64,000 bases of DNA, from NCBI RefSeq assembly GCF_013041615.1, contig NZ_JABEPQ010000001.1, positions 1,294,976 through 1,358,975 of the forward strand. Reading direction: 5' to 3'. The translations under genes were made by a program, and so were the position numbers. The number at the start of each line of letters is the position of its first letter. Positions within the stretch are counted from its first letter, which is position 1. Below the pieces are notes generated by a model that did not search any database, was not told where the DNA came from, and saw only the letters and a program-made list of their open reading frames with translations. This DNA comes from Knoellia koreensis. GTDB taxonomy: Bacteria > Actinomycetota > Actinomycetes > Actinomycetales > Dermatophilaceae. Positions 25,556 to 34,282 of the stretch are shown one piece after another.

Positions 25556-26644
25556 GTGAGCACGCACGACCTCCCCGAGGACCTCTCCCCCGCCACCCGC
25601 GTCGTCGCCCTGGGCCGCCCGCCGCGCGACCCGGGCGCCCCGGTCAACCCCTCCATCGAGCTGACGTCGACGTATGCCGCGGACGGCGCCGTGGGTTACG
25701 CCCGCGCCGGGAACCCGACGTGGCTGGCGTTTGAAGAGGCACTCGGCTCACTCGAGGGCGGCGACGCGCTCGTCTTCTCCTCCGGCATGGCCGCCGTCAC
25801 CGCCGCCCTGTCGTTGGCACCCCACGGGACGCCCATCGTCGCCAGCAAGACGGCATACAACGGCACCGTCGCCCGGCTGCTCGACGCGAAAGCCGACGGT
25901 TCGCACGAAGTCCGCTGGGTCGACCTAACCGACACCGACGCCGTCATCGCGGCCCTGCCCGGCGCCGCGCTCGTCTGGCTCGAGTCGCCGAGTAACCCGC
26001 TGCTCGAGGTCGCCGACCTGCCCGCCCTGGCCGCGGCTGCGCGCGCCCACGGCGTGATCTCGGTGTGCGACAACACGTTTGCCACTCCCCTGGGCCAGCG
26101 ACCGCTCGAGTTCGGCGTCGGCGTCGTCGTCCACTCGGTCACGAAGTACCTCAGCGGCCACAGCGACCTCATCCTCGGCGCCACCGTCACCGCGGCCACC
26201 GACGCCGGGCGGGCCCTCCGCGATCGCCTCGCGCACCAACGACTTCTGGGTGGCGCCATCGCCGGCCCGGTCGAGACATGGCTGGCCCTGCGTGGCCTGC
26301 GCACCTTGGCGATCCGGCTCGAACGAGCCAGCGCGAATGCCGCGGAGCTCGCCTCGCGTCTCGACGGCCACTCCGCGGTGGCGCGGCTTCGATACCCCGG
26401 GTTCGGGGCGATGGTCTCGATCGAGGTGGCCGGTGACGCCGACGCGGCCGAGCGGGTCACCGGTGCGGTGCGGCTGTGGAGCCACTCGACCAGCCTCGGC
26501 GGTGTGGAGTCCCAGATCGAACGCCGCCGCCGGCACGAGCTCGAGCCCGAGACGACCCCCGACAACCTGCTGCGCCTCTCCGTCGGCATCGAGGACGTCG
26601 ACGACCTCTGGCGCGACCTCGACCGAGCCCTGGGCCAGGCCTGA
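25556..26644 (+). CDS. Cys/Met-metabolism PLP enzyme (cystathionine gamma-synthase/lyase-like)
   Basis: 362-residue fold-type I PLP enzyme. The PLP Lys is in SVTKYLSGHSD; other family motifs are YARAGNPTW, FSSGMAAVTA, and LESPSNPLLEV. The C-terminal SLGGVESQIE matches the cystathionine lyase group. The segment between RYPG and FGAMVSIEV is about 20 residues shorter than in typical members, where a HPGHELA-type stretch lies. The start is GTG 25556. It is divergent from ddl, within the usual ddl-gpsA neighbourhood. Exact substrate (cystathionine, homocysteine or other) is uncertain. Confidence 0.8.
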   Translation: MSTHDLPEDLSPATRVVALGRPPRDPGAPVNPSIELTSTYAADGAVGYARAGNPTWLAFEEALGSLEGGDALVFSSGMAAVTAALSLAPHGTPIVASKTAYNGTVARLLDAKADGSHEVRWVDLTDTDAVIAALPGAALVWLESPSNPLLEVADLPALAAAARAHGVISVCDNTFATPLGQRPLEFGVGVVVHSVTKYLSGHSDLILGATVTAATDAGRALRDRLAHQRLLGGAIAGPVETWLALRGLRTLAIRLERASANAAELASRLDGHSAVARLRYPGFGAMVSIEVAGDADAAERVTGAVRLWSHSTSLGGVESQIERRRRHELEPETTPDNLLRLSVGIEDVDDLWRDLDRALGQA

Positions 26645-26712
26645 CCGGCGCGCTCCTGCACGTCCGCGCTCCGGTGACGCTGCGGCATACCCCGGCGTCT
26701 GGCGACTTCACA

Positions 26713-26766
26713 CGGGAAGCTTGAGGTTCGCTCGGGTCAGTAGCCCGAGCGAAGCTGCATTTCCCG
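26713..26766. terminator. Terminator-like inverted repeat between convergent genes
   Basis: Core stem TTCGCTCGGG / CCCGAGCGAA (26727-26752) with imperfect outer arms CGGGAAGC / TTCCCG. It is positioned to stop both the PLP enzyme gene (ends 26644) and gpsA (ends 26796). Confidence 0.6.
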
Positions 26767-26795
26767 CTTGACGCGGAAAAGCTGAGGCGCGCGGG

Positions 26796-27794
26796 TCAGT
26801 CGGTCTCGTTCTTGAGCTCGCGGAGCATGAGGGCGCCGACGACGTCCTTGGGGGCACGTCCGTCGTGCACGACCGCGGCCACCTGCTCGATGATCGGCAC
26901 CCTGACCCCGTGATCCTCGGCAAGCTGGAGGATCGACTCGCACGACTTCACACCCTCGGCGGTCTGCTTGGTCACCGCCACGACCTCCTCAACCGACATC
27001 CCGCGCCCCAGGTTCAAGCCAAAGGTCCGGTTCCGCGACAGCGGCGACATGCACGTGGCGATCAAGTCACCGACGCCCGCCAGCCCCGCAAATGTCATCT
27101 GGTCCGCCCCCAACGCCATCCCGAGCCGGGTCGTCTCGGCCAGGCCGCGCGTGATGATCGACGCCTTGGAGTTGTCGCCCATCCCGAGCCCCTCGGCCAT
27201 GCCGACCGCGAGCGCGATGACGTTCTTGACCGCCCCCGACAGCTCCGTGCCCACCACATCGGTGTTCGTGTACGGCCGGAAGTACGGCGGGTTCGACGCC
27301 TTGGCCACCAGCTCGGCCACGGACTCGTCGACGCACGCAGCCACACTGGCCGCCGGCTGCTTCTGGGCGATCTCCTTGGCCAGGTTCGGACCCGACAGCA
27401 CCACGATCCGCTCCGGCGCCACCCCCCCGACCTCGGCGATGACCTCGCTCATCCGCTTGGTCGTCCCGAGTTCGACGCCCTTCATGAGCGACACCACCGC
27501 GGCCGACGACGGAATCACCGAGCCCCAGTCCGTCAGGTTCGCCCGCAGCGTCTGCGACGGCACCGCCAGCACCACGATGTCTGCACCGGCCGCTGCCTCG
27601 GCAGGATCCGTCGTCGCCGAGATCCCTTGCGGCAGAGGGATACCCGGCAGGTAGTCCTCGTTCGACCCGGCGTTGACCTGGTCGACGACCTCCTGCCGAC
27701 GCCCCCACATGCGAACGTCGGTGCCCCCGTCAGCCAGCACCGCGGCATACGCCGTGCCCCACGAGCCCGTCCCGAAGACCGCCGCGGTCGTCAC
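26796..27794 (-). CDS. gpsA: NAD(P)-dependent glycerol-3-phosphate dehydrogenase
   Basis: 332-residue dehydrogenase producing sn-glycerol-3-phosphate for phospholipids. Motifs: GTGSWGTAYAAVL nucleotide-binding loop (8-20), LSGPNLAKEI, the catalytic Lys in GAVKNVIALAVG, and GLAGVGDLIATC. The GTG start overlaps the plsC stop by 4 bases (GTGA), so it is coupled to the acyltransferase that uses its product. Confidence 0.95.
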   Translation of the reverse strand: MTTAAVFGTGSWGTAYAAVLADGGTDVRMWGRRQEVVDQVNAGSNEDYLPGIPLPQGISATTDPAEAAAGADIVVLAVPSQTLRANLTDWGSVIPSSAAVVSLMKGVELGTTKRMSEVIAEVGGVAPERIVVLSGPNLAKEIAQKQPAASVAACVDESVAELVAKASNPPYFRPYTNTDVVGTELSGAVKNVIALAVGMAEGLGMGDNSKASIITRGLAETTRLGMALGADQMTFAGLAGVGDLIATCMSPLSRNRTFGLNLGRGMSVEEVVAVTKQTAEGVKSCESILQLAEDHGVRVPIIEQVAAVVHDGRAPKDVVGALMLRELKNETD

Positions 27795-28561
27795 GACGCC
27801 TCCTTCTGGCCACGCGCCTGCTTGCGGAAGTTCCCCGTCTCCGACACCCCCGCCTTGCGCGGGTCGAACCGCTCGGCCGGCGCCTTCTCACCACGGATCT
27901 CCTCGAGCTGCGCGGTGAGCGCGGCCATGATCCGCGCCGTCGCCTCGCGCAGCAGCGCGGCCGTGACCGGCTGGTCGTAGAGGTCGCTGAGGTCGACCGG
28001 CCGTCCGGCCGTCACCTGCATCGTCTTGCGCGGCAGGAAGCCGACCTTCTTCGAGTACGGCGCCAGCAGCTTCTCCGGACCCCACTGCGCGACGGGGATC
28101 ACCGGGCACTTGGTCGCCAGCGCGATCCGCGCCGCACCGGTCTTGCCCACCATCGGCCACAGGTCCGGGTCGCGCGTCAGCGTCCCCTCCGGGTAGACGC
28201 CGACGGCCTTGCCCTCCTGCACCGCCGCCACCGCCGCGCGGAACGCATCGGCCGCCTGCCCCGTGTTGCGGTAGACCGGGATCTGCTGCGCCCCCCGCAG
28301 GATCGCCCCCAGCACCGGCACCCGGAACACGCCCTCCTTGCCCAGGAAGAACGGCGGCCGCCCGTTGTCGACCATGAAGTGCGCGAAAACGATCGGGTCG
28401 GTGTACGACAGGTGGTTCGGCGTCGCCACGAACCCACCCGTCTTCGGCAGGTTCTCGGCCCCGTGCCAGTCGCGCTTGGTCAGCACCATGAGGATCGGCC
28501 GCAGGATCGCGACGACAGCCCGATAGGCGAACGGCAGGTCTCGGCGGCCGGGGGATGCCAC
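27791..28561 (-). CDS. plsC: 1-acyl-sn-glycerol-3-phosphate acyltransferase
   Basis: 256-residue lysophosphatidate acyltransferase-type enzyme. The HX4D catalytic motif is in NHLSYTDP, and the acyl-acceptor motif is YPEGTLTRD. The N-terminal hydrophobic stretch AVVAILRPILMVL would associate with the membrane. The start is set at GTG 28559-28561 because GGAG lies 5 bases upstream; in-frame codons further up give unrelated sequence. Cotranscribed with gpsA. Confidence 0.9.
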   Translation of the reverse strand: MASPGRRDLPFAYRAVVAILRPILMVLTKRDWHGAENLPKTGGFVATPNHLSYTDPIVFAHFMVDNGRPPFFLGKEGVFRVPVLGAILRGAQQIPVYRNTGQAADAFRAAVAAVQEGKAVGVYPEGTLTRDPDLWPMVGKTGAARIALATKCPVIPVAQWGPEKLLAPYSKKVGFLPRKTMQVTAGRPVDLSDLYDQPVTAALLREATARIMAALTAQLEEIRGEKAPAERFDPRKAGVSETGNFRKQARGQKEAS

Positions 28562-28659
28562 GTGGTCTCCATCTCGAGCGGGTCGGGTGCCTGAGCATCC
28601 TCGCGGTTCGCCGGGGTCGGTGTCGAGCAGGCCCGCCACGGCTGGGACGATCGGACGCG

Positions 28660-29349
28660 ATGACCAGCGACCAGCCGTGGCACCTCGTCGTGCCCGTCAA
28701 GGGCGGCAACGGCGCCAAGTCGCGCCTCCAGCCGCCCGAGGGCGTGGACCGCGCGGCACTTGCGTTGGCGTTCGCTGCAGACTGCCTTGCGGCAGTCGTC
28801 TCCGGTATGCCGCGTGGCCGGGTCTTCGTCGTGACCTCCCATCCCGACGCGGTGGCGTTGGCCGCGGGACTCGGCGCCCGGGTCGTCGCGGACCCCGGCG
28901 GCGGGCTCAATGCTGCGGTCGCAGCCGGTCGCGATGCCGCCCTCGCCTCGGGCGCCCCGCTTGCGTCTGCGTCAACGGTTGCCATAGCCACCACTCACGC
29001 AGACGCAAGCAGTCCGGTGCCGGTTGCGTTCCTGCTGGGTGACCTGCCGGCGCTGCGACCCGGAGACCTGACGGAGGCACTCCCTGCCGCCGCGGCATAC
29101 CCCCTCGCCTTTGTCCCCGACGCCGACGGCACCGGCACGGTCCTGCTCACGGCGACCGACGGCCGGCAGCTGGAGCCGCGCTTCGGCGAGGGCTCGGCTG
29201 CGCGGCACGAGGCGGCGGGGCACACCCGGCTCGACCTCGACCTGCCCCGGCTGCGCACCGACGTCGACGACTCCGGCGACCTCGAGCACGCCCTCGCCCT
29301 CGGGGTGGGCCCGGCGACGGCCGCGATCCTGGCCCGGCGCGCGCACTAG
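28660..29349 (+). CDS. cofC: 2-phospho-L-lactate guanylyltransferase (F420 synthesis) with in-frame repeat insertion
   Basis: 229-residue nucleotidyltransferase of the CofC/FbiD family, which activates phospholactate or phosphoenolpyruvate for coenzyme F420. Seen: VVPVKGGNGAKSRL near 9-22, and LLGDLPALRPGDL with catalytic Asp. The product makes this an F420-producing organism. Residues about 100-117 (LASASTVAIATTHADASS) have no family counterpart and are encoded by a complete copy of palindromic repeat family B (28959-29010). The reading frame stays open through it. It is divergent from plsC, and the usual neighbours are kept. Confidence 0.85.
   Translation: MTSDQPWHLVVPVKGGNGAKSRLQPPEGVDRAALALAFAADCLAAVVSGMPRGRVFVVTSHPDAVALAAGLGARVVADPGGGLNAAVAAGRDAALASGAPLASASTVAIATTHADASSPVPVAFLLGDLPALRPGDLTEALPAAAAYPLAFVPDADGTGTVLLTATDGRQLEPRFGEGSAARHEAAGHTRLDLDLPRLRTDVDDSGDLEHALALGVGPATAAILARRAH
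28959..29010. repeat. Palindromic repeat family B, copy 3, inside cofC
   Basis: Fourteen-base perfect arms GCTTGCGTCTGCGT / ACGCAGACGCAAGC with a 24-base loop. The loop is the reverse complement of the family loop at 6405-6451 (shared GGCTATGGCAACCGTT). This is the best preserved of the three copies, and the only one in coding sequence. Confidence 0.88.
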
Positions 29350-29359
29350 GGTGACGGCC

Positions 29360-29602
29360 ATGCAGGCGAGCGTGCACACCTTCGACGACGAGACCGGCGC
29401 CGGGTCGGTGCTGCTCGACGACGGGCGTGAGGTGCCGTTCAGCGCCGAGGTGTTCGCGGCCAGCGCGCTGCGGCACGTCCGCCCCGGTCAGCGGATCAGC
29501 ATCGACCTCGCCGATCCCGGCCCGGAAACCGGCGACGACGCCCGCGGCACCATCACCAAGCTCTGGATCGTCGGCATCGGCGACGACCAGACCATCGGCT
29601 GA
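29360..29602 (+). CDS. Small cold-shock/OB-fold-like protein
   Basis: 80-residue protein: HTFDDETGAGSVLLDDGREVPFSAEVF then LRHVRPGQRISIDL. The pattern of Gly-turns and a basic strand recalls a cold-shock-type OB fold, but the RNA-binding aromatic motifs KGFGFI and VFVH are absent. It follows cofC by 10 bases and is convergent with murA. A protein of this kind commonly accompanies cofC in actinobacteria. Function unknown. Confidence 0.7.
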   Translation: MQASVHTFDDETGAGSVLLDDGREVPFSAEVFAASALRHVRPGQRISIDLADPGPETGDDARGTITKLWIVGIGDDQTIG

Positions 29603-29623
29603 CCCCTCCGCAACCTGAGCGCG

Positions 29624-30940
29624 TCAGCCGACCTCGTAGTCGGCGCCGAGCGCGTCGAGCTTGTCGCTGAACCGCTCGTAGCCGCGGTAGATCAGCTCGA
29701 TGCCGTGCACCTTCGACTGCCCCTCGGCGGCGAGCGCCGCGATGAGGTAGCTGAACCCGCCCCGCAGGTCGGGCACGGTGATCTCCGCGCCCTTCAGCGG
29801 CGTGGGGCCCGAGATCACGGCCGAGTGCAGGAAGTTCGCCCGCCCGAACCGGCACGGCGACCCGCCGAGGCACTCGCGGTAGAGCTGGATGACCGCACCC
29901 ATCTCCCCCAGGGCTTCGGTGAACCCGAGCCGGTTCTCGTAGACCGTCTCGTGGACGATCGACAGGCCACCGGTCTGGGTCAGCGCGACGACCAGCGGCT
30001 GCTGCCAGTCGGTCATGAAGCCGGGGTGCACGTCGGTCTCGAGCACCAGCGAGGACAGCTGGTCGCCGGTGTGCCAGAAGCGGATGCCCTCGTCGTCGAT
30101 GTCGAACTGGCCACCGATCTTCCGGAACACGTTGAGGAACGGCATCATCGCCTGCTGCTGCGCGCCCCGGACGTAGATGTCGCCCTTGGTCGCGAGCGCC
30201 GCGCAGGCCCACGAGCCGGCCTCGATGCGGTCCGGGATCGCCAGGTGGTCGTAGCCGCCCAGCCGGTCGACGCCCTCGATCTTGATGACGCGGTCGGTCT
30301 CGACCGAGATGATCGCGCCCATCTTCTGCAGGATCGCGATGAGGTCGAGGATCTCGGGCTCGACGGCGGCGTTGCGCAGCTCGGTGACGCCCTTGGCCCG
30401 CACCGCCGTCAGCAGCACCTGCTCCGTGGCGCCGACGCTGGGGTAGGGCAGCTTGATCCGGGTGCCGCTGAGGCCGTTGGGCGCGGTCAGCCGCAGGCCC
30501 TCGGGCCGCTTCTGGACGTCGGCGCCGAACTCGCGCAGCACGTCGAGGTGGTAGTTGATCGGGCGGTCACCGATGCGGCAGCCACCGAGGTCGGGGATGA
30601 ACGCCTCCCCCAGCCGGTGCAGTAGCGGCCCGCACAGCAGCACGGGTACCCGGGAGGTGCCGGCGTGGGCGTCGATGTCGGCGACGTGCGCCTGCTCGAC
30701 GTTGGTGGGGTCGAGCAGCAGCTCGCCGTCGCGGTCGGTCGAGTCGATCTTGACGCCGTGCAGCTCGAGCAGGCCGGAGACGATCTTGACGTCGGAGATC
30801 TCGGGGACGCCGCGCAGGCGGCAGCGGTCCTCGGCGAGCAGCGCGGCGACCATCGCCTTGGAGACGAGGTTCTTGGCGCCGCGCACCTCGATGTCGCCCA
30901 CCAGGGGGGAACCGCCGTTGACGGTGAGGATGTTGGCCAT
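29624..30940 (-). CDS. murA: UDP-N-acetylglucosamine 1-carboxyvinyltransferase
   Basis: 438-residue enzyme for the first committed step of peptidoglycan synthesis, transferring enolpyruvate from PEP to UDP-GlcNAc. Seen: GAKNLVSKAMVAALL at about 20-34, the active-site loop GGCRIGDRP with the Cys that fosfomycin alkylates (many actinobacteria have Asp there), and VPDLRGGFSYLIAAL near the C-terminus. Start ATG 30938-30940. A terminator-like hairpin separates it from the upstream hupB. Confidence 0.93.
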   Translation of the reverse strand: MANILTVNGGSPLVGDIEVRGAKNLVSKAMVAALLAEDRCRLRGVPEISDVKIVSGLLELHGVKIDSTDRDGELLLDPTNVEQAHVADIDAHAGTSRVPVLLCGPLLHRLGEAFIPDLGGCRIGDRPINYHLDVLREFGADVQKRPEGLRLTAPNGLSGTRIKLPYPSVGATEQVLLTAVRAKGVTELRNAAVEPEILDLIAILQKMGAIISVETDRVIKIEGVDRLGGYDHLAIPDRIEAGSWACAALATKGDIYVRGAQQQAMMPFLNVFRKIGGQFDIDDEGIRFWHTGDQLSSLVLETDVHPGFMTDWQQPLVVALTQTGGLSIVHETVYENRLGFTEALGEMGAVIQLYRECLGGSPCRFGRANFLHSAVISGPTPLKGAEITVPDLRGGFSYLIAALAAEGQSKVHGIELIYRGYERFSDKLDALGADYEVG

Positions 30941-30963
30941 GGGGAGAAGCATCCCAAACGACG

Positions 30964-30999
30964 ACGGAGGTCGACACCCCGAGGGGTGCCGACCTCCGT
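30964..30999 (-). terminator. Hairpin terminator of hupB
   Basis: ACGGAGGTCG-CACCCC / GGGGTG-CGACCTCCGT arms with a 3-base loop and one mismatch, 20 bases downstream of the hupB stop and before murA. Confidence 0.7.
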
Positions 31000-31019
31000 G
31001 CGCGGTGCTCGCGGGTGGG

Positions 31020-31667
31020 TCAGGCCTTCTTGGCCGTGCGCCGCGTCGCGGTCTTCTTCGCCGTGGTCTTCTTGGCGGTCGTCTTCTTCGCGGCGGTCGT
31101 CTTCTTCGCCGCCGTGGTCTTCTTGACCGCCGCCTTCTTCGCGGGTGCGACCTTCTTGGCGGTCGTCTTCTTCGCCGCCGTGGTCTTCTTGACCGCAGCC
31201 TTCTTGGCGGGTGCCGCCTTCTTCGTGGTGGTCTTCTTCGCCGCGGCCTTCTTGGCGGGAGCCGCCTTCTTGGCCGTGGTCTTCTTCGCGGTGGTGGTCT
31301 TCTTCGCCGCAGCCTTCTTGGCCGGGGCAGCCGACTTGGTGGCGGTACCCGCGGCAGCGCGGGCGCCGGCGACAGCAGCCTTCGGCAGCGAGCGCGGGTT
31401 CTTCACGACCTCCTTGAAGGCCGAGCCGGCGCGGAACTTCGGCACGGTGGTCTTCTTGATCTTCACCGTGGCGCCGGTGCGCGGGTTGCGGCCGGTGCGC
31501 GCGGCGCGGGCCGCCTGCTCGAAGGTGCCGAAGCCGGTGATCGCGACGCTGCCACCCTTGGCGACCTCGCGGATGATCACGTCGACGACGTTGGTGAGCG
31601 CGTCGCTGGCGGCCTTGCGGCTGCCGAGGCGGGCCTCGAGCTCCTTGATCAGTTCTGCCTTGTTCAC
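31020..31667 (-). CDS. hupB: HU-family nucleoid protein with Lys/Ala/Pro-rich tail
   Basis: 215-residue two-part DNA-binding protein. Residues 1-90 are a canonical HU domain (NKAELIKELEARLGS, GFGTFE, RNPRTG beta-arm). The remaining 125 residues are a histone H1-like tail of repeated PAKKA, AKKTT and AVKKTT units, reminiscent of mycobacterial HupB and streptomycete HupS. It compacts the chromosome, and the tail may be acetylated or methylated. Located after leuD, its usual actinobacterial neighbour. The tail's repeats are prone to length change. Confidence 0.95.
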   Translation of the reverse strand: MNKAELIKELEARLGSRKAASDALTNVVDVIIREVAKGGSVAITGFGTFEQAARAARTGRNPRTGATVKIKKTTVPKFRAGSAFKEVVKNPRSLPKAAVAGARAAAGTATKSAAPAKKAAAKKTTTAKKTTAKKAAPAKKAAAKKTTTKKAAPAKKAAVKKTTAAKKTTAKKVAPAKKAAVKKTTAAKKTTAAKKTTAKKTTAKKTATRRTAKKA

Positions 31668-32115
31668 GTCTTCCCCTCCAGAGGGTTGGGACGTCGGGCT
31701 CCCTTAGCCCGACTGGTGGAGGTCGAGCCGCTGCCCGACTTGGGACCGACGTTAGGGCGGTTGAGCACGCGAGTCCACCATGTCTGGGCCTCGAACCCTT
31801 GTGTCGCAACGGATTCAGGCGCCTCCGGCGGGTCAGGTATGCCGCCTGCGCACCTCCTGCGCGCCAGTCACCTCACGCGCCGGGTCGCCGCATTGGCAAC
31901 GAAATCCGTTGCGGCACAGTGGTTTTCGCAAAGTGTGACCACTGATGCAGAAGACAAAGCCGCAGGTCAGGGGCTTGGCAGCCCTTGCGGACGACCCCCT
32001 CGGCGCTCCTGGCAGAAAGATTGCCGCAACACGCCGAATTTGCCCGCCACTCGGCGTGTTGCGGGCCGGGTGGGGGCTTTCGGAAGGGCTTTCGGCGGGT
32101 GGCCGACGACCCGGG
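31668..32115. other. Intergenic leuD-hupB region dense in inverted repeats
   Basis: No gene seen. It holds the hupB promoter region and three palindromes. Arms GTGtCGCAACGGATT / AATCCGTTGCgGCAC span 31801-31917. CAGTGGT / ACCACTG lie at 31915-31943. GCCGCAACACGCCGA / TCGGCGTGTTGCGGGC lie at 32023-32066. A GGTATGCCGC word is at 31836. The last palindrome may terminate leuCD transcription. Confidence 0.65.
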
Positions 32116-32709
32116 TCAGGCAGGCACCGTGGTGGGCTTGTAGGCCGGCCGCTTGGCCTCGAACTCCGTGATGGCGTCCTCGTGGCGGAGCGTGAGGCTG
32201 ATGTCGTCGAGGCCCTCGAGCAGCCGCCAGCGGGTGTAGTCGTCGACGTCGAACGACGCGACGATGTCGCCCGCGGTGACGGTGCGGGACACCAGGTCGA
32301 CGGTCACCGAGGCGCCCGGGTTGTTCTCGAGGTACTTCCAGATCAGCTCGATGTCGTCCTGGGCGAGCTGGGCCGTGAGCAGCCCCTGCTTGCCGCTGTT
32401 GCCGCGGAAGATGTCGGCGAACCGTGACGACAGGACCACCCGAAAGCCGTAGTCCATCAACGCCCAGACCGCGTGCTCCCGCGACGAACCGGTCCCGAAG
32501 TCGGGCCCGGCCACGAGGACCGACCCCGCGGCATACTCGTCCTTGTTGAGGACGAACGTCTCGTCCTTGCGCCACGCGGCGAACAGGCCGTCCTCGAAGC
32601 CGGTGCGGGTCACCCGCTTGAGGTAGACGGCCGGGATGATCTGGTCGGTGTCGACGTTGCTGCGGCGCAGCGGGACACCGATGCCGGTGTGCGTCGTGAA
32701 CTGCTGCAT
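32116..32709 (-). CDS. leuD: 3-isopropylmalate dehydratase small subunit
   Basis: 197-residue small subunit; with LeuC it isomerises 2- to 3-isopropylmalate in leucine synthesis. Seen: [17 protein letters not shown] near 8-24, [17 protein letters not shown], and RFADIFRGN. The ATG shares one base with the leuC stop (TGATG), so the subunits are coupled. Normal length. Confidence 0.96.
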   Translation of the reverse strand: MQQFTTHTGIGVPLRRSNVDTDQIIPAVYLKRVTRTGFEDGLFAAWRKDETFVLNKDEYAAGSVLVAGPDFGTGSSREHAVWALMDYGFRVVLSSRFADIFRGNSGKQGLLTAQLAQDDIELIWKYLENNPGASVTVDLVSRTVTAGDIVASFDVDDYTRWRLLEGLDDISLTLRHEDAITEFEAKRPAYKPTTVPA

Positions 32710-34151
32710 CAGCGGCTCCCCTCACTCGTGCCGACGAGCTCGTCGGACTGGTCGGCGGCGTCGAGGTCGGCTGGGCTCGACAACGTGCCACGCAACGCGG
32801 TGGCGGCGGCGACGAGGGGGCTGACGAGGTGGGTGCGCCCGCCCTTGCCCTGGCGTCCCTCGAAGTTGCGGTTGGACGTCGACGCGCTGCGCTCTCCCGG
32901 CGCGAGCTGGTCGGGGTTCATGCCGAGGCACATCGAGCAGCCGGGCAGGCGCCACTCCGCACCGGCGGCCGTGAAGACCTGGTCGAGCCCCTCCTGCTCG
33001 GCCTGGAGCCGCACCCGAGCCGAGCCGGGCACGACGAGCATCCGTACGCCGTCGGCGACCTTGCGGCCCTTGACGACCTCGGCGGCCGCCCGCAGGTCCT
33101 CGATGCGCCCGTTGGTGCACGAGCCGACGAAGACGGTGTCGACCTTGATCTCACGCAGCGGAGTGCCGGGCGTGAGGCCCATGTACTCCAACGCGTGCTG
33201 GGCGGCGGCCTTGGCGTTGTCGTCGCCGAGGGTCTCCGGGTCGGGCACCGACTCACCGAGCGGCAGGCCCTGCCCGGGGTTGGTGCCCCAGGTGACGAAC
33301 GGCGTGAGGGTCGTGGCGTCGAGCACGACCTCCTCGTCGAAGACCGCGTCGTCGTCGCTCTTCAGCTGCGACCACTCGGCGACCGCGGCGTCCCAGTCGG
33401 CACCCTGCGGTGCGTGGTCGCGGCCCTGGAGGTAGTCGAAGGTGGTCTGGTCCGGCGCGATCATCCCCGCGCGGGCGCCGGCCTCGATCGACATGTTGCA
33501 CACGGTCATCCGCGCCTCCATGGAGAGTGCGCGGATGGCGCTGCCGCGGTACTCCAGGACGTAGCCCTGGCCGCCGCCGGTGCCGATCTTGGCGATGACC
33601 GCCAGCACGATGTCCTTGGCGGTGACGCCCGGCTGGAGCTCGCCCTCGACGGTGATCGCCATCGTCCGGAACGGCTTGAGCGGCAGGGTCTGCGTCGCGA
33701 GGACGTGCTCGACCTCGGACGTGCCGATGCCGAACGCCAGCGCCCCGAACGCGCCGTGGGTCGAGGTGTGGGAGTCGCCGCAGACGACGGTCATGCCCGG
33801 CTGGGTCAGGCCCAGCTGCGGGCCGACGACGTGGACGATGCCCTGCTCGGCGTCACCCATGGGGTAGAGCCGGACGCCGAACTCCTCGCAGTTCCTGCGC
33901 AGGGTCTCGACCTGGGTCTTGCTGACGATGTCGGTGATGGGTCCGGGCGTCGTGGGGACGTTGTGGTCCTCGGTCGCGAGGGTGAGGTCGGGACGGCGCA
34001 CCGGCCGGCCCGCGAGCCGCAGCCCGTCGAAGGCCTGCGGCGAGGTCACCTCGTGGATGAGGTGCAGGTCGATGTAGAGCAGGTCGGGCTCGCCCTCCGC
34101 CCGATGGACCACGTGGGACTCCCACAGCTTCTCGGCCAGCGTTCCAGCCAC
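32709..34151 (-). CDS. leuC: 3-isopropylmalate dehydratase large subunit
   Basis: 480-residue aconitase-family subunit with a 4Fe-4S cluster. Cluster ligands are in [13 protein letters not shown] and the pair CSMCLGMN; the substrate-channel motif [12 protein letters not shown] is near 140. The start is GTG 34149-34151 ([11 protein letters not shown]) because AAGGAG lies about 10 bases upstream; a longer reading frame adds an unrelated Arg-rich stretch. It is divergent from the IclR-type regulator, as in the LtbR-leuCD pair of corynebacteria and streptomycetes. Confidence 0.95.
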   Translation of the reverse strand: MAGTLAEKLWESHVVHRAEGEPDLLYIDLHLIHEVTSPQAFDGLRLAGRPVRRPDLTLATEDHNVPTTPGPITDIVSKTQVETLRRNCEEFGVRLYPMGDAEQGIVHVVGPQLGLTQPGMTVVCGDSHTSTHGAFGALAFGIGTSEVEHVLATQTLPLKPFRTMAITVEGELQPGVTAKDIVLAVIAKIGTGGGQGYVLEYRGSAIRALSMEARMTVCNMSIEAGARAGMIAPDQTTFDYLQGRDHAPQGADWDAAVAEWSQLKSDDDAVFDEEVVLDATTLTPFVTWGTNPGQGLPLGESVPDPETLGDDNAKAAAQHALEYMGLTPGTPLREIKVDTVFVGSCTNGRIEDLRAAAEVVKGRKVADGVRMLVVPGSARVRLQAEQEGLDQVFTAAGAEWRLPGCSMCLGMNPDQLAPGERSASTSNRNFEGRQGKGGRTHLVSPLVAAATALRGTLSSPADLDAADQSDELVGTSEGSR

Positions 34152-34249
34152 CGTCTGCACACTCCTTCGAACCGTCGCGTCGCGCCCCCGCAACCGGTGC
34201 GGCAGCGCGCCTTCGTCGAGGTTCGCACCTGGGACACGCCCGTGGATTT

Positions 34250-34271
34250 GCGTCTCAGGCAATGAGACGTC
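34250..34271. promoter_or_regulatory. Candidate LtbR operator between leuC and its regulator
   Basis: GTCTC-N7-GAGAC dyad (34252-34268), extended by TTGC on one side and GTCAA on the other. It starts about 15 bases upstream of the regulator start codon and in the leuC promoter region. Position and symmetry suit an IclR-type repressor of both genes. Confidence 0.6.
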
Positions 34272-34282
34272 AATATCAGTGC

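Noticed and set aside
32709-34262. Longer LeuC starting near 34262
   Set aside because: The extra residues are Arg-rich and unlike LeuC; a GTG with AAGGAG at 34149-34151 fits the family.
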